Shown piece after piece: positions 47,560 to 60,013 of a stretch of DNA of 64,000 bases. Numbering within the stretch: position 1 is the first letter of the stretch; the number at the start of each line of letters is the position of its first letter. The notes below the pieces were generated by a model, which was not told the origin of the DNA, made no database searches, and worked only from the letters and a program-made list of their open reading frames with translations. This stretch comes from Zygnema cylindricum (Eukaryota; Streptophyta; Zygnematophyceae; Zygnematales; Zygnemataceae). Location of the stretch: assembly GCA_037447655.1 (NCBI GenBank), contig JBBHKE010003332.1, forward strand, positions 1 through 64,000, in the 5' to 3' direction. Made by a program: the position numbers and the translations under genes.

Positions 47560-49337
47560 AAGCAAATTAATGTACCAATTTATCCACATATACAAATACA
47601 CTCCTCCCTCCCCTCCCTCCCACTCACCATTCGTCCCCAAAATGCCTCAGTCTCTCCCATCTCCTTCTTCGATCGCTTTCTCAGAGGCTCTCTCTCTCTC
47701 CCTCCCTCACTCCCACTTGAAGCTGCCCCACTCCTCAATGAGGGAAGTACAGGACTTCCTCCTCCACTACCTCCTCCCCCTCCTACTCCTCCTACTCCTA
47801 CTACTCCTACTCCTCCTCCTACTCCCCCTCCTCCTACTCCCCCTCCTCCTACTCCTCCTCCTCCTCTCCCTCCTCCTCCCTCTCCGGAAAGGAAGGAGGA
47901 AGGATCTGCGGAAATTAATTGCTCCAAATTACGGAAAGTAGATAAAGACGAAAGATTTTCCGTACTTAAATTTTGAAAATTTCCTCTCTGATTTTCATAA
48001 TTTCTTAGGACCTCAAGAAGATTAAAGAGGGGAGAGGAGTTAGAAGGGGGAGGAGGGGGAGAGGGAGAGCGGAGAGAGAGAGAGGAAGTTCCTGCTGTCG
48101 GTTTCCAAGAGGGAGAGAGAGAGCTTCCACGCGAAGGAAGTCGGAGAGAAGGGATAGACTGTTGGTTAGGGAGAGAAGGAGGGAGAGAGGGAGAGAGGGA
48201 GGTGGAGAGGGAGGAAGGGATAGTGGGAGGGAGAGAGGGAGGGAGAGAGGGAAGTTCTGGGATTGAAAAGGGAAGAGGCTGAGGTTGAAGATTACTGATT
48301 CCAAGATTTAGTTGTTGCAAAGAAGAAGGATTTTTTGGTGGAGATTGTTGGGAAGAAATTTGAGAAAATTGTCTTTTCATTTGTTGGTTTTTTTTATTTT
48401 GTTCATTTTGAAGATTCTGGAGATTCTGCAGATTCTGTAGATTTTGTAGATTCTGCAAATTCTGTAGATTTTGTTGACTCTGTGGATTCTGTTGGTTTTG
48501 TTGATTTTGTAAAATTTGAATAGATTGTTGATTTTGTTGTTGAAACAGTTTTTCCTCCTCTTGTTGTTGTTGTTTTATTATTCTCTGTTGTTGTAAGTGA
48601 GTTTGTTGAAGTTGTTGCCTTTCCAGCTGTTGCTGTAGAAGATTCTGGTGTTGAAGATTCTGTCGGTCAAGATTCTGTTGCAGATTCTGTTGGAGGCTTT
48701 GTTGAAGATTCTCCGAAAGACTCTGTTGCAGAAAATTCTGCTGCTCAGAATTCTGTTGAAGATTCTGCTGTTGAAGGCTCTGTTGCAGATTCTGTTGAGG
48801 ATTTTGTTGAAGGTTCTGTGAAAGATTTTGTTGCAGAAAATGTAGCTGCTCAAAATTTTGCTGCTCAGGATTCTGCTGAACATTTTGTGAAAGATTCTGT
48901 TGCAGAAAATTTTGCTGCTCAGGATACTGTTGCAGATTCTGTGGAGCAATGTTCTGCTGCTGGAGGTTTTGCTGAAAACTCTGTTGAATGCCCTGTTGCT
49001 GCAGATTCTGCTGTGAAATATTCTGCTGAGAAAGAATCTGTTGCTGAAGTTTATGAAAAATATTTTGCTGCAGACTCTGTTGTTGAAGATTCTGCTGCAG
49101 GATCTGTGGCTGAAGATTTTGAGAAAGATTTTGTTGCACATTCTGTTGTTGAAGATTCTGAGCAAGATTCTGCAGCTGCAGCGACTGCGGCTTGAAGTCC
49201 TCCTCCTGCCCCAGAGGCCGCCGCGTGGCCTCCCTCGATCTCGACCTCGCCTCAAAAATCTGCGCAAGCTCCGACTCTCCCTGCGGCTGCAACTCTGCCT
49301 GCAATCTGTGGACCAAACAGAACCCGCCATGTTGAAA
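46019..49337 (-). CDS. Q-rich protein with a C-terminal helix-loop-helix-like domain, putative transcription factor
   Basis: Exons read: 49337-47628 (about 570 codons), 46982-46950, 46614-46546, 46198-46025. All junctions are phase 0, each with a good donor or acceptor. The first exon has about 290 residues of Q/N-rich imperfect repeats (NLQQNLQQQ type), then Pro/Ser/Leu-rich sequence, Gly-rich sequence and a basic KRSKK cluster. Then TRRNNRGETILCLRQLVAPG (helix 1) and GDTATVLGEVIEYLRRTYVD (helix 2) resemble plant bHLH proteins near BIM1, with the intron at the same loop position. The basic region lacks the usual His/Glu/Arg DNA contacts, so E-box binding is doubtful. No in-frame ATG starts the first exon, which is preceded by a stop and a pyrimidine-rich acceptor (TTCTGACAG); the true N-terminus is unknown. 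The last exon either ends REVC-stop at 46016 or splices onward at GAG|GTATGT. Alternative: continuation of the upstream monooxygenase gene. Confidence 0.5.
47173..47214. repeat. (TC)n microsatellite in the HLH gene intron
   Basis: About 21 TC units, and a matching GA run on the same strand lies at 47519-47555. Both fall in the intron 46983-47627. This intron also carries three degenerate copies of a segment around TCTGAACTCCCTCCCTCC...CAATTCACAAAA (47090, 47250, 47350). Confidence 0.85.
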
Positions 49338-49566
49338 CTGTCAGAATCAGACAGAGACAGGGGGAGAGAGAGAGGGAGAGAGAGAGGGAAAGCGAGAGGC
49401 CATGGAAGGAGAGTGAAGCGGGTCTAGGGATGACCGCTAGCTAAACTATGTGGACAAACAACTTTACAAATACACCAAAAGTGAAACCTACCTCCCAATA
49501 AGATATGACAAGGTTTGGGCCCTTTTGATAAATTACACATTAATTAGGGTCTCTGAGTGTACTTAC

Positions 49567-52500
49567 CGGATGAGAATATCGGTCGAAGGGAATGATGGCT
49601 CTCCAAATAGCCCTCTCATTGTCGCAAATAGGGGACTCCCCTCCCACCACTGCTTCCCTAACTTTGGAGCGAATGCCATCGGCACCTATAAGTAAAGGAG
49701 TCTGCAAAACCACATAACGAGAAAATGAAGTCGAGAAAGATAAACTGTTCAAAAAATAAAGTTCGTAAAATTGATTCAGTTAAGAAAATGAAGTTCAATT
49801 GATGAGGTTCAGAAAATGAAGTTGCTAAAAATTTGTGAGGTACATTGTGGAATTGGGCGCAGATCGATTTAGCGCTTTAGCGGACCGTCACTTATGTAGA
49901 GGATTCGCTATGAAAGTTCTTGTTTAAGTTTGCGTCGTTGAATGTACTTTGGCACCTTTGTGTCGGTCTGCTGTTGTGTCGTTTGATTGTTGCGCACAAT
50001 TTGCGCGCGTATAGTACACCGTGTATCGCTATTAGTGTTAATAAATTTTTTACCACTCAAAACATCTTTTCTCCACACACTTGTCCGTTCACTTTGAGAT
50101 TACCAATCGGAAGGTGGGAATCTTACCTTTCAATCGCAACCGTCAAATCCATAATCCGACAAGCATATACGGAGAAAAGATGTTTTAAGTGGCAAAAAAA
50201 ACATTAACACTCATAACAATATGCAGTGTATTGTACCATTGAGTCGTTGTTGAATGTATTTTAGTACCTTTATGTAGGTTTGTTGAGTCGTTTGATTGGT
50301 GCGCGAAGCAACTTTGTTTACTTGTAGAAAAAAGTAGACTTTGACTTCAAGACTTAAGGTTGTAGACGGAGGGGAGTGAAGCGCTCATTTTGTGCTCGGG
50401 AGAAAAGCTTTGAGTAAAATATTATGGACTTTTCCTGGATGGTCTCTCTCTCTGTGGTCAATTGTTTCAACTTTTGTGTGTGCATTCTATCTTGGTTTCT
50501 CGATCCATCAAAATCAATTTAAAAAAAAAACGTTTCTATGTATATAAGTCCTGACTATTGAGCAATAAATGTGCCTCCCTCCATAATATCGGAATAATGG
50601 TGTCCAAATGTCAGGGTGCTTTCCAAATTCTTTAGATATTATTGATTTTATGCAAAACTGAAAAGTAAAATCTTTTTCAGGAAGAAAATGGAATATACCC
50701 AAGATTTCAAAGTGCAATAAAGAATGGAGGAAAAAAATAATGGGATGTTTCTTATTTGGAGGCAAATATTACTTATCCGCCTATTTGAGAAAAGAAAGGA
50801 AGTGGCAAAATTATACAAAGCGTCAACATGGAACAAGCGAAACGAAACTAAAAGAAGAGAACGAAAAAAAACAAAAAAAACAAAGCAACAAAGAGAAGAA
50901 CAAACGGGAGAAAAGTAAAAGAAAAACCGAAGCTGATTGGAACACATTGGAACAGAAAATAATAGGACGAAAGAAATTCGGAAAGCTTATTTCTCACCTC
51001 CACAAACTTCTCCTGTCCTTCTTTTGTAAATTTTGCAATTACTTTGTCTTCTTCCTGCAATCACATACTTTCCAGCCAATGGTATCCCTTGTTCAGAAAA
51101 TGACAAATTGTCTTTTGTGAATTTTGTGATTGCTTTGTCTTTAGAAAATGGCAAATTGTAAATTTTGCAATTACTGCCTTCAGAAAATCACAAATTTGCA
51201 TTTACGCAGTCACCTGCGTTGGAAGAATTACAAACCGGATTTTTATCTGTACTTGTATAGCTTTATGTGTATTACTAACAATAACGATATTTACAACTTC
51301 ATGGGAAACACACCATAGTACTGCTACACGAAGTTTTATTACAACTTTCAATGAGCAATGTTCGAACAATTGGTTGGAAATAATTACCACTGGACTTTTA
51401 TCTGTACTTTGTGTGATTCGGTGACTGTTCTCATAATCGATTTTTTTTGTGATTACAATACTCTCTGTCGTAAGATAAGCAAGAAGAATCAGATGGTGGA
51501 CGGCTTGAAAAATGGAATTAAGTCCATAAGGGAGTTTTGAAAGATGAATCAAGCAAAGCTGCTTCTACAATGCACAATTTCTTGCATAGTGTAACTGATT
51601 CGGATGACGTATTCCAATACTAGGATAAATTAGTAATGGCAACACATTTTATTTATAAACTTGGTAACACAAGGACCACCACTGCGGGTAATTATTGTGG
51701 ATTTAAATGAATAAGTCAAATGGATCCTTACAACCTGCTTTTCACAAGTTGCTACAACATATTTAAGTCCTGACATACATCAGGAAATACATTCATACAT
51801 ATGTATTTATTTTTTAACATTGTATCCACAAAACAAAGAGTGTATTCTTATATCAGAAATTTACACATTTTGTACAGTTTGAAAAACATCACAGTAACAA
51901 AACTTAAATGAGAAACTTCGACATTTTACTCCACTAACCTGTTCGATTCCCACAAGCTCATAGCCTGTGTGAATACTAGTGGGAGGAAGAGACTGGTACA
52001 TAATATTAAGAACCTCCCTCCATCGAATCGCAAGCATCGGGTAACCATATATTTTTTCCATTTTTGCAGTAATTTCCGTATTGGTTACAAACTCTCCTCC
52101 TGGAGTGTAGTAATGACTGACAGGATTTGGAACTCCGGCTTCTTTGAGCTGTGATATTATAGTGTAGCAATTGTTAGAGTTGGGTTTATATTACTGTTAC
52201 TAACTCTAATTCAGGTCCATTCTGAACCGTTTAAAGAATTAGCGTTAAATTGATGGCGAAATTGGACTAAAAACAAAGCATGTTTCTTCAGATTATAATT
52301 TCCTTTGCACTTCTAAAAATCAAGTATGAAATAACAATAATTCTACAACAGAAAGGATAATTGTGAAAATAGGAAAAAAAAGCATCAGAAAGTAAAGGTG
52401 AACCAAAGAAAACCAGCCGTAGCGCAAAAGCATTCAAAAGGCTTGTCGTCAACCTCTATACATGTAAGAAAAACCTGAAAAACCTCTCTAATGGCATTAA

Positions 52501-54984
52501 ACGTATAAAGCCACGTTGCCCTTTTTTTCTTACCTTTGAGACAAGAGTGGGGTCGGCCAATGCGAGAGCTCGCATTCCATTTGGGAACAGCGAAATCAGT
52601 GTTCCTTCTCCCCCCATAATGGACGGATTTTTTTCATACACCTGGTGGAAAGTGAGTACAGAATGCATTTTTTTTTGACTTGTTTCATTTAATAATCTGA
52701 AACTCGAATACTCGTTACACGTTCTTACAAAACAAGTAGAAGAGAAGCCTAAGCGATGGTAGATACGACAAGGGACATTCAATTTCTTAACTTCGTTGTT
52801 CATGGTGACTTGACAACATTGTGGACACTAAAATTTCAGTGTTTTATTTCTCGATTCGATGGTGTTCAGAATTAGAGTTGAGAGCTCAAGGTGAGTTCTA
52901 ACAGAAATGAGGTTAGATGCGTCATCGTTATCCTCGTGAAATTTGGTTGTTCACTGAAAGATAAGGGAAAAGTATGGGACGAATACAAGAATATGGGACG
53001 AGTGCATATTTCGACGATCAATGTGTCTACTATGTTTTCCTATTTGCGTGATAAATCAACTTTTCTACTTGTCCAAGTGTCCATTTGGAGACCCAATCAG
53101 AAGGTAAGAATTTCACCTTCCATAGCATTCGTTGGATTAAAAATCGGACAAGTGCGCATGGATAAAATTGATTATAAAGGCCACAAAAAACTGATAGCTG
53201 TACGAGGTGTGGTGTACCAGATTGGATATTTTCGATTTGATGTTCGACAATTGATAAGCGACATTTCAAAATTAAATTTGCAATTTAGTGTTTGTCTATA
53301 TTTTCAGTTGATAGGCCACAATGTCAAACAATCTACTTTTCAAAACACCAAATGGTCCACCTACAAGCCAATCTAGGGCTCAAAAGGGCAAAAATATATT
53401 TCTGCTAATCGTGCAAAAAAAGAAATTTGTGAACAGCATATTTACCATGAAAAATGAAGGTAAACTCCATTTATATGAATCCCTTAAGATCATCATAGCA
53501 CCAACACCAGTAAAATCATGATCTTGAAAGTTTATTTGCAATAATTGTTAGGTTGAATTTTTCTTGTCCACCAAGAAGTGCAGTTATAAACGGGGCAAAT
53601 CACATATACGGTTTCCAACTACACATACTCTTTAATGGCATCCTTCATTTCCTTGTTTTGGTTTGTAATTTGTATTTTACCAGAAACAAGAAACCGATCA
53701 GCATGAACATCACAGTGGACGGTGTCCAAATGTAAAATGGTCCACTTTGAAATGTCATTATCACAAGATCATCAAAATTGTGATCTACTGGGAGCCAATC
53801 AAGGTCGAGGGGATAGGAGAGAGTGTCCAGAGGAAGTACAATAGTGCCACCAACCGTACTTCCCACCGACATTTGTTCGACTCAAAAGATATGCTCAGGA
53901 TTAATGAATTTGATACTCAGACAGCATTGCACACATATAGAATGAAAGAAAACAAATATTATTGATACTAAATAATAATCCGAACTGGTTTTTATTTCAC
54001 ATTCACTGTGGTTCTAACTGACAGTTACCTCACAAGGAGAAGTTGGTTTTAAAAAAAAGAGAAATAAAAAAAAAATTGATCAGTTCTTGAACCAATCCCG
54101 CCTTGTCATCCACTAATGTTGCAACATGCTAACCGTTGTTGTTTTTATATTTTTTGTCTTCCTTTTTTTATATATACTGGACACAAGACCGACAAGAATT
54201 ACTGTAAACATGGCAAGAGAGAGTTCCTCCACATCCAACATTGACATGCAATGATTGATCTTGACGTCAGTTTCAAAGTTTGACACGTGTCACATGTTGC
54301 TGAAAAATCAAGAAACAACATTCATAGTCGACTTCCGCAGTCCACTACTCAGCTTTGCGATTTGCCGTTCAAAATTTTGAGCTTTAACGTGTGACACTTG
54401 TCATACTCGACAGCAAGTGCTTTAGTACTCTCTTTTATTATTTTTTGTTTTTTTTTCTAGTACTCTTTTTGTGCTTTCTGGTATCGGGTATCAGGTTCGC
54501 TCTCAGGTATTCCGCTGTCAAAACTTGTTTCAAAAATTATTTCAAACCTTGTCACAAATATTTTTTCATAACGTTTTTCATAACTTGTTCCAAAATGTCT
54601 TCAAAAATGGTTTCCGACACCTACCTGCGCATTGATTCCTCTGCTTCGCAAAGCTATGGCGGTCGCCAGTCCTCCCAAACCTCCTCCGACTATGGCCACC
54701 GACTCCAGCCTTTCCTTCCGCGCGCCATTCTCCTCGCCGGAAGCTCTCACAGGACAGTACGGCTTTCGGACGGGTACGACTGCGATCGTACGGACTGAAA
54801 AAGATGTACTTTCGGCATCGGTCGCGGTCTTAACCTGTGATCCGTACAGCTGCTTGGCGTGGATCGCAGAAAAAGATTGCCTCGTTTTAGGACAACAAAT
54901 AGTGCTGTTAACGCCGCGAGGAGATTGAGTCGACGCAGAGAAGGATCCGATGGAAGGGAGGTGGAGGAGAAGGGAAGCCGCCAT
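49567..54984 (-). CDS. FAD-dependent monooxygenase with plastid-like N-terminus; C-terminal part not found
   Basis: Five exons give 288 codons in phase: 54984-54625, 52641-52533, 52141-51939, 51054-50998, 49701-49567, the last ending at a CCG|GTAAGT donor. The first about 90 residues are Ser/Ala/Arg-rich with few acids (MAASLLLHLPSIGSFSAS), typical of a chloroplast transit peptide. Then come the Rossmann motif VAIVGGGLGGLATAIAL with GxGxxG (about 100-105), VYEKNPSIMGGEGTLISLFPNG, RW-REVL, and LIGADGIRSKVR (GD motif, about 247-256). This is the UbiH/salicylate hydroxylase/zeaxanthin epoxidase-like fold; the substrate cannot be assigned. Such enzymes need about 150-200 more residues including a second FAD motif (GDAAH-type), which I could not find between here and the Q-rich exon. 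Intron 4 carries a MITE at 50015. The gene is either truncated or continues in exons I could not recognise (one weak candidate at 49492-49521). Confidence 0.82.
50015..50230. mobile_element. MITE, mariner-like family C, inside a monooxygenase intron
   Basis: TA, then CACCGTGTATCGCTATTAGTGTTAATA; the right end ATTAACACTCATAACAATATGCAGTG is followed by TA. Carries AAAACATCTTTTCTCC and the inverse GGAGAAAAGATGTTTTAAG. It lies in the intron between 49702 and 50997. Confidence 0.85.
53020..53190. mobile_element. Decayed family C MITE in monooxygenase intron 1
   Basis: AATCAACTTTTCTACTTGTCCAAGTG, the phrase AATCAGAAGGTAAGAATTTCACCTTCC, and CGGACAAGTGCGCATGGATAAAATTGATT follow the interior order of the 1545 and 50015 copies. 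The ends are lost. Confidence 0.45.
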
Positions 54985-55003
54985 GCTGCAGATAAAAAGA
55001 ATG

Positions 55004-55420
55004 GCGCAGCTGCAGCAGGAAAGATAATATCGTAGCTGGGAGACGCGTTTCTCCCGAAGCGTCTTTTCTTTGCGACATAATAGTGCCAAGAGCTCAACGA
55101 CTTTCAACTTTGAACGCTACAGTACTGTACCGTACCGTACAGATTGTACTGTACTGAACCTTATATCGGATTCAAAGCCACGCGGCTAACCGCGTAACAG
55201 CTGTAATAACCGCGTAATAGCTGTAGCAGGAAGGATGACGGTGAAGCTGGGAGATGCGGTCGCCCGAAGCGTCGCTCGAGCGTCTTTTCTTTGCAAGATG
55301 ATATCGCCGAGAGCTGCCCGACTTTGAACTTTGACCGCTACAGTTCTTTACAGTACAGGTTTTTACCGTACTGTACTGTATCGAATTCAAAGCCACGCGG
55401 CTAAGTGGCTAACCGTCTAC
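55004..55420. repeat. Imperfect tandem duplication just upstream of the monooxygenase start
   Basis: About 55004-55195 and 55196-55420 share AGCTG(C/T)AGCAGGAA, GCTGGGAGA, CGTCTTTTCTTTGC, ACTTTGAAC, CGCTACAGT, a TACTGTACTG run and TTCAAAGCCACGCGGCTAA in the same order. The first copy begins some 20 bp from the ATG at 54984, so the duplication probably covers promoter or 5' UTR. Confidence 0.75.
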
Positions 55421-55595
55421 CGTATATGCCCATGAAACCGGTACTGTACTTCGTATGAAGTACTTTGGACTTTTGTGAAGATTCTATTGCACGATTCACA
55501 CTAAAAATAGATGGTGAATGAGATAAGGAAACGAATAATCCCGTATCATTCATTCCGCAAAAAAACAAAAACAGAGGCGCCAAACAGGTCGACCG

Positions 55596-56082
55596 CTCGG
55601 CTGCGTTGATGTCCAATTCGTACGGATTTCAACTTTTTTACGAAAACTACGTAATATTCGTCTTTTTCATACTTTTCGTAAAATTCGTGTAAAATTTCGC
55701 TGTACAACCATGTACAAAAACGTACGGAAAGCGTAATCTTAGAAAATCCTTAAAACTCTTAAAAAGTACGGAAATTTAACAGAAATGTCCGAAATCGTAT
55801 GAAAATGTGCCCTAAACCTAACAGTACGGAATATCTACGCAAGCCGTACTGAAATAAAAAGGAGCGTACGGCAATGTACCTTGGAAACCCTAAAATTCCC
55901 CTAAATAACCCTAAAACGTACGAACATAGACGAACACTGTACGTTTGTGTAAAAATAATGTACGGGTACAAAGCAGGGTACGCATTTTATTAACTTTTCA
56001 AAAGCGTTTGATGCGTACCGTACGTAGTATTCGTTAGTTTATACCGTACGTAATATGAGCACGGGACATCTATGCTCGGCTG
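55596..56082. mobile_element. hAT-type MITE, family B copy 2 (471 bp)
   Basis: The body 55604-56074 is flanked by the exact 8-bp duplication CTCGGCTG. The ends are CGTTGATGTCC and GGACATCTATG. The sequence is the reverse complement of 14519-14991 with scattered differences, and retains the GTAC-rich interior. Confidence 0.93.
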
Positions 56083-56556
56083 TCAACCTTTTTGGAGCGT
56101 AGCGAAGGACAAAATATACGGTCAACGGCGTCAAAACTTGACAACTGTGGTAAATCATCTTCGTTTCCGGAAAACCTTTTCGGAATGCAGAAATGCGACT
56201 TTGAAAAAACAGGAAGTCGTATCCCGAATGAATGATCCGTACTGAAACGAAATTTTTAAAATGCTAACCCATAATGAAATAGCCAATCAAAATCATCTAA
56301 AATAGAACGTAAAAAAAATGCAAACTTAAAACTTCTTTGGAACTTTGAAGAAACCCCCCTTCGTAACGATGGTTTGGTACGGACGGATTTGAGTCATCTG
56401 CGACTAATCGTACGGCAACATGAATCACATCGCGACGTTTTTGTTGACGTGAAGTGACGTCAAAGGTGATTCACGTCCAAACAAAAAAAAAGGACATTCA
56501 TTTCCTCATCTCATTCGTCATCCATTTTCAGTGTGAATCGTGCATTGTAGCCGGCA

Positions 56557-57175
56557 CTTTGAATCATAGTTCGATATTATCGGCTAGTTATCGGCGATAA
56601 GACCGATGTCGATATATCGTACCAATATATCGATTATCGGATACTCGAAAAAAGGCCCATATCGGTTATCGGCAAATCCTTACCGATACACAACACTATA
56701 AAATAGTAACAGGGTTGAGTTGCACATGGTTCGATAGAGAATTAAACGTCATGTCTAAATTTGAAAAAAAAAACGGACAAAAAAATCATTTTCTGTGAGT
56801 TTTGAGCGACTTTTTATTTAAACCGTCAGATTTGGACGATCTGACGGTCGTTGATGAAAGTAACGATCTAAGAAGGTCACATGAAAATCCCATAACACAA
56901 CTTACGACAGGACTATCGTCAAATTCGTCCGCGGGTTTTTTTTTTCCCAGTTTTTTTTCCTGCGCAATGTCCTCCTACGCCGTCAATTCGCAAAAAAAAT
57001 TCGTTCGGCAGCATGCGCTGTACAATGAGCATACGTCAGATTCGTACGCTTGTACAGAGGTGTGCACAGCACACACATATACAGTATGCCTACGTTGCGC
57101 GGGTTTTGTGCCAAGCTTTGTGCGCCTACTAAAAACCTACCATAAAAACGCCTACTTTTGAACAATGCTTTGAAT
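56557..57175. mobile_element. hAT-type element, family A long form (603 bp)
   Basis: The body 56565-57167 starts CATAGTTC and ends CTACTTTTGAACAATG, with exact 8-bp duplication CTTTGAAT on both sides. It shares the right-hand family segment (GATCTGACGGTCGTTGATGAAAG...CATAACACAACTTACGA) with the 300-bp copies, but has extra DNA: a family Z stretch (TATCGGCGATAAG...CCGATACACAACACTA, 56575-56700) next to its left end and about 180 unique bp before its right end. No transposase frame was recognised. Confidence 0.88.
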
Positions 57176-60013
57176 AATTACTTCGGATTTTTTGGAGATT
57201 CTTCGTACTACTTTTTAGAGCGTTCCAATGTGCAGAATGACATCTGAATTTTGAAATGTGACGGTTGTAGACGTGGATTCCACTTGTGACGATTGAGAAG
57301 ACTACGAAACGTCCTACAAATGGGTGACGTCGACAAAAACAGCGACCGTCGTAGACGTCTAACACTCCTAATAGTTATTAGTGTTAATAAAACTAATTCG
57401 GTCGCAATTTTTTTTTACCAAAAATCACCAAATATAGTTAACAACATTATTTAAGGACATGGACTACAATCTGCCACGTCTCCTTGCACTAAATCAGTAT
57501 TGTTAGTTATACTTTCGCATTAACACTAATAAATCTTTAACGCTAATAACGATGAGCGATGTAGTTTTTTTGTGACATTGTCCATGATAATTGTTTTGTG
57601 AAATTATAACGCAATGCTCACTTGTGATAACTTCGACGTCATTGATTTAATAACTTTGAGCCATGAATTCATTTCGTTTTTTCGACTTTTCTCCCTCGAC
57701 TTGCCATCAAAATATGTGCAAAGATAATTGTGGTCAACAAAATAATTTTTCAAAGCTTTTCCATTTCATCCATATTGTTGTGTTTCATTATAAAAAATGT
57801 GAGATGAAACGGTGGAAATATTTTTGAAAGCTCTTTCATTTCGTAGTTTTGTGTTTCATTCTAGAAAGTGTGAGATGAAACAGATAAGGGAGAGGGAGAG
57901 GGAAAAGCAACGATAGCGTAAACTTTTGCAAAAGACCCATGAATGAAAGTGGAGGTCCAAAACCCTTGCAAATTTATTTTCGTACATGCGCGTGACGGGC
58001 AATGAAAAAAATGCTAGTATAATACAATACTGTACTCTCCATCCTACTAAAACTTTCCTACTCTTGTGGCGCGTGGGTGGACCTTTTTCCATTCGCTTTT
58101 CGAATGATAATTCACGAAAAACCACTAGGCAATGAGATTTTCAATAAAAGAAATTGATGAGTTAGATTCACATGCCCGGGGTCGAAAAAATAGAAAAGGT
58201 AAAATGAGTACAAAAGACGACAAACACGAAGTACATTTGAAATATCAAGATGACGCTCATTGTATTGTGGTAATCGCAATTTTTTCGTACGGAAAAGATT
58301 TTCTCATTGGGGGCTTTATTTTGGAGGAAAACGACAGAAAAAAAAACCGGAACTTTAATACATAAACATATACCGTAAGGCCCAAATTTGGTTGGCAGTA
58401 ACACACTAAATCTCAATTGACCATTTCCAACTTAAAAGTCAATGATGTAAGCTAAGCCGATTTTTTTTTTCGTTTTTTTTTCACTCTTGCAATCAAAATA
58501 CGCCTAAAGACAGTCCAAAGAATTTTTTTTTACAGATCTTTCATTTGATGCCATTATTGACGTTTTCCATTGCGATAATTGTGAAATAGGTGCGGTAGTG
58601 GGAGGAGGAGAGAGAGAGATGCGCATTTATGGACTTCTCTTTTGTGAAATGGCATCCGTTGCTTGAGACCCCTCCACGGCCCTTGCACGGAAAAATGTCC
58701 GTACAGGTTGGAAATGGAGAGTGGTTTTTTTTTTGAGTACTTTGCGAATTGCAAAAAACAAAAACAAAAAACTATAACCCGTGCGATAACGTCAACCTAT
58801 TCGTTAACATCGTACAACTTTATTTAAAATCACCTCGCGAGGTGATTTGAGTAGAAGTTTGAAGATGAGTTGGAGGGATGCGAAAGTGGGTCAAAACACG
58901 TTAGATGACAAAACGCAATACATTTAAAAATTCAAGGTGACGCAAATTGTAGTGTGGTAATTTCATTTTTTTGGTACAGTTGCAGATTTTCTTGTTGCGG
59001 CCTAAGTTTTGTAGGAAAACAACAAGAAGAAACCCTTACTTTATCACATGGGAAAGTGCCCTATGTTACTAGCCAGCATGTGCTCTCACGGTGGAGCTCA
59101 CGTGAAGTGAGAAAGTGACTGCCCACAACACTTTTATTGACACATGGTTGCCGCAATTTTGTTACCCGTAAACCTTGGCTGGCCGTGAGAACTATTGGTT
59201 TTGTTATGACTGCCGACGTTCGGAAGCCCGTCACTTTTTTAACCGGTTGTTTCAATATTTTGTAATTCGGAGTTATTCAACTGATTGACCGTCAAATCTA
59301 AACTCAACCGTACGTAACTTGTACTAATCTGTACTAAAAATGTACAATTTCTTACAAGTAAACGCAAGTACATTTGCGCAGCAAAAATTGTCACTGCGAT
59401 TAGCAATTCCCTTACTATATCGCGCAAGTCAAAGGTGTTACGATTTCAATGTGTAAATCTATGTTCAGTTACGTTCTACTTTGATTTGTTTGTAGTTGTG
59501 TTCAATTGACGTTTTGGTGAAAAAATTGTTAGGTCTAGTTGGTTTCAATTTTGTATTCGTTATGTTTTTCGTCCGTGTCATTTGGTCTCTTACAACAGAT
59601 TTGGTTCTTGCGCACGATCTTTGCGCGATGTACAGTTCTAGTGACTTTCCGCTTTGTTAGGCATGGCGTGAATTGTTGTGCGCGTCAAATTGTTTTGTAT
59701 GCCACATGTCCACGCGTGGACTTTGGCGCTTTTCAATATTTTCCTTATTGAAATTTCAGACTTAGTTTTCAGGTTGTGTTCTTTGTTGTTATAGAGAGAG
59801 TATTTTCAGAGTGTAGAGTAGGTCAATATATAAAAAAAGGGCGAAGTTTAAGAGAAGGAAATGTTATAAAAAGTTTGATTGAGTACATTTTTCTATTCGA
59901 TCGATGTTCCCTGTTATTTGGTGATTTTGAAATTATTTTTTGGACGTCTGAAAATTTTCGAATGCTTCCGCTGAAGATGCATGAGTGATATCATCCTTTT
60001 TATAACAAAAGGT
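57176..60013. other. Intergenic with repeat relics
   Basis: 57366-57568 resembles a family C-like element (TTATTAGTGTTAATA left, TTAACGCTAATAACGATGAGCGATG right). 58240-58375 is the inverse of 61785-61915 (CATTGTATTGTGGTAAT, TACGGAAAA, GGAGGAAAACGA). 58900-59065 is a related copy ending CACATGGGAAAGTGCCCTA, the same terminus as at 16557-16575. Open frames here have no recognisable motif. Confidence 0.5.

Noticed and set aside
47570-47941. Plus-strand Leu-rich frame that looks like a membrane segment
   Set aside because: It is the antisense reading of the Gly-rich end of the Q-rich exon (CTC/CTA repeats).
48818-49195. Plus-strand frame rich in AENFAAQDS-like units
   Set aside because: It is the antisense reading of the Q-rich tract; the CAG/CTG repeat opens several frames at once.
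49492-49521. Possible 30-nt sixth monooxygenase exon
   Set aside because: Splice signals and phase fit, but ten residues give no family evidence, so it is not annotated.
57856-58365. Open frames at 57856-58125 and 58132-58365
   Set aside because: No motif, and the second overlaps repeated DNA that also occurs inverted at 61785-61915.
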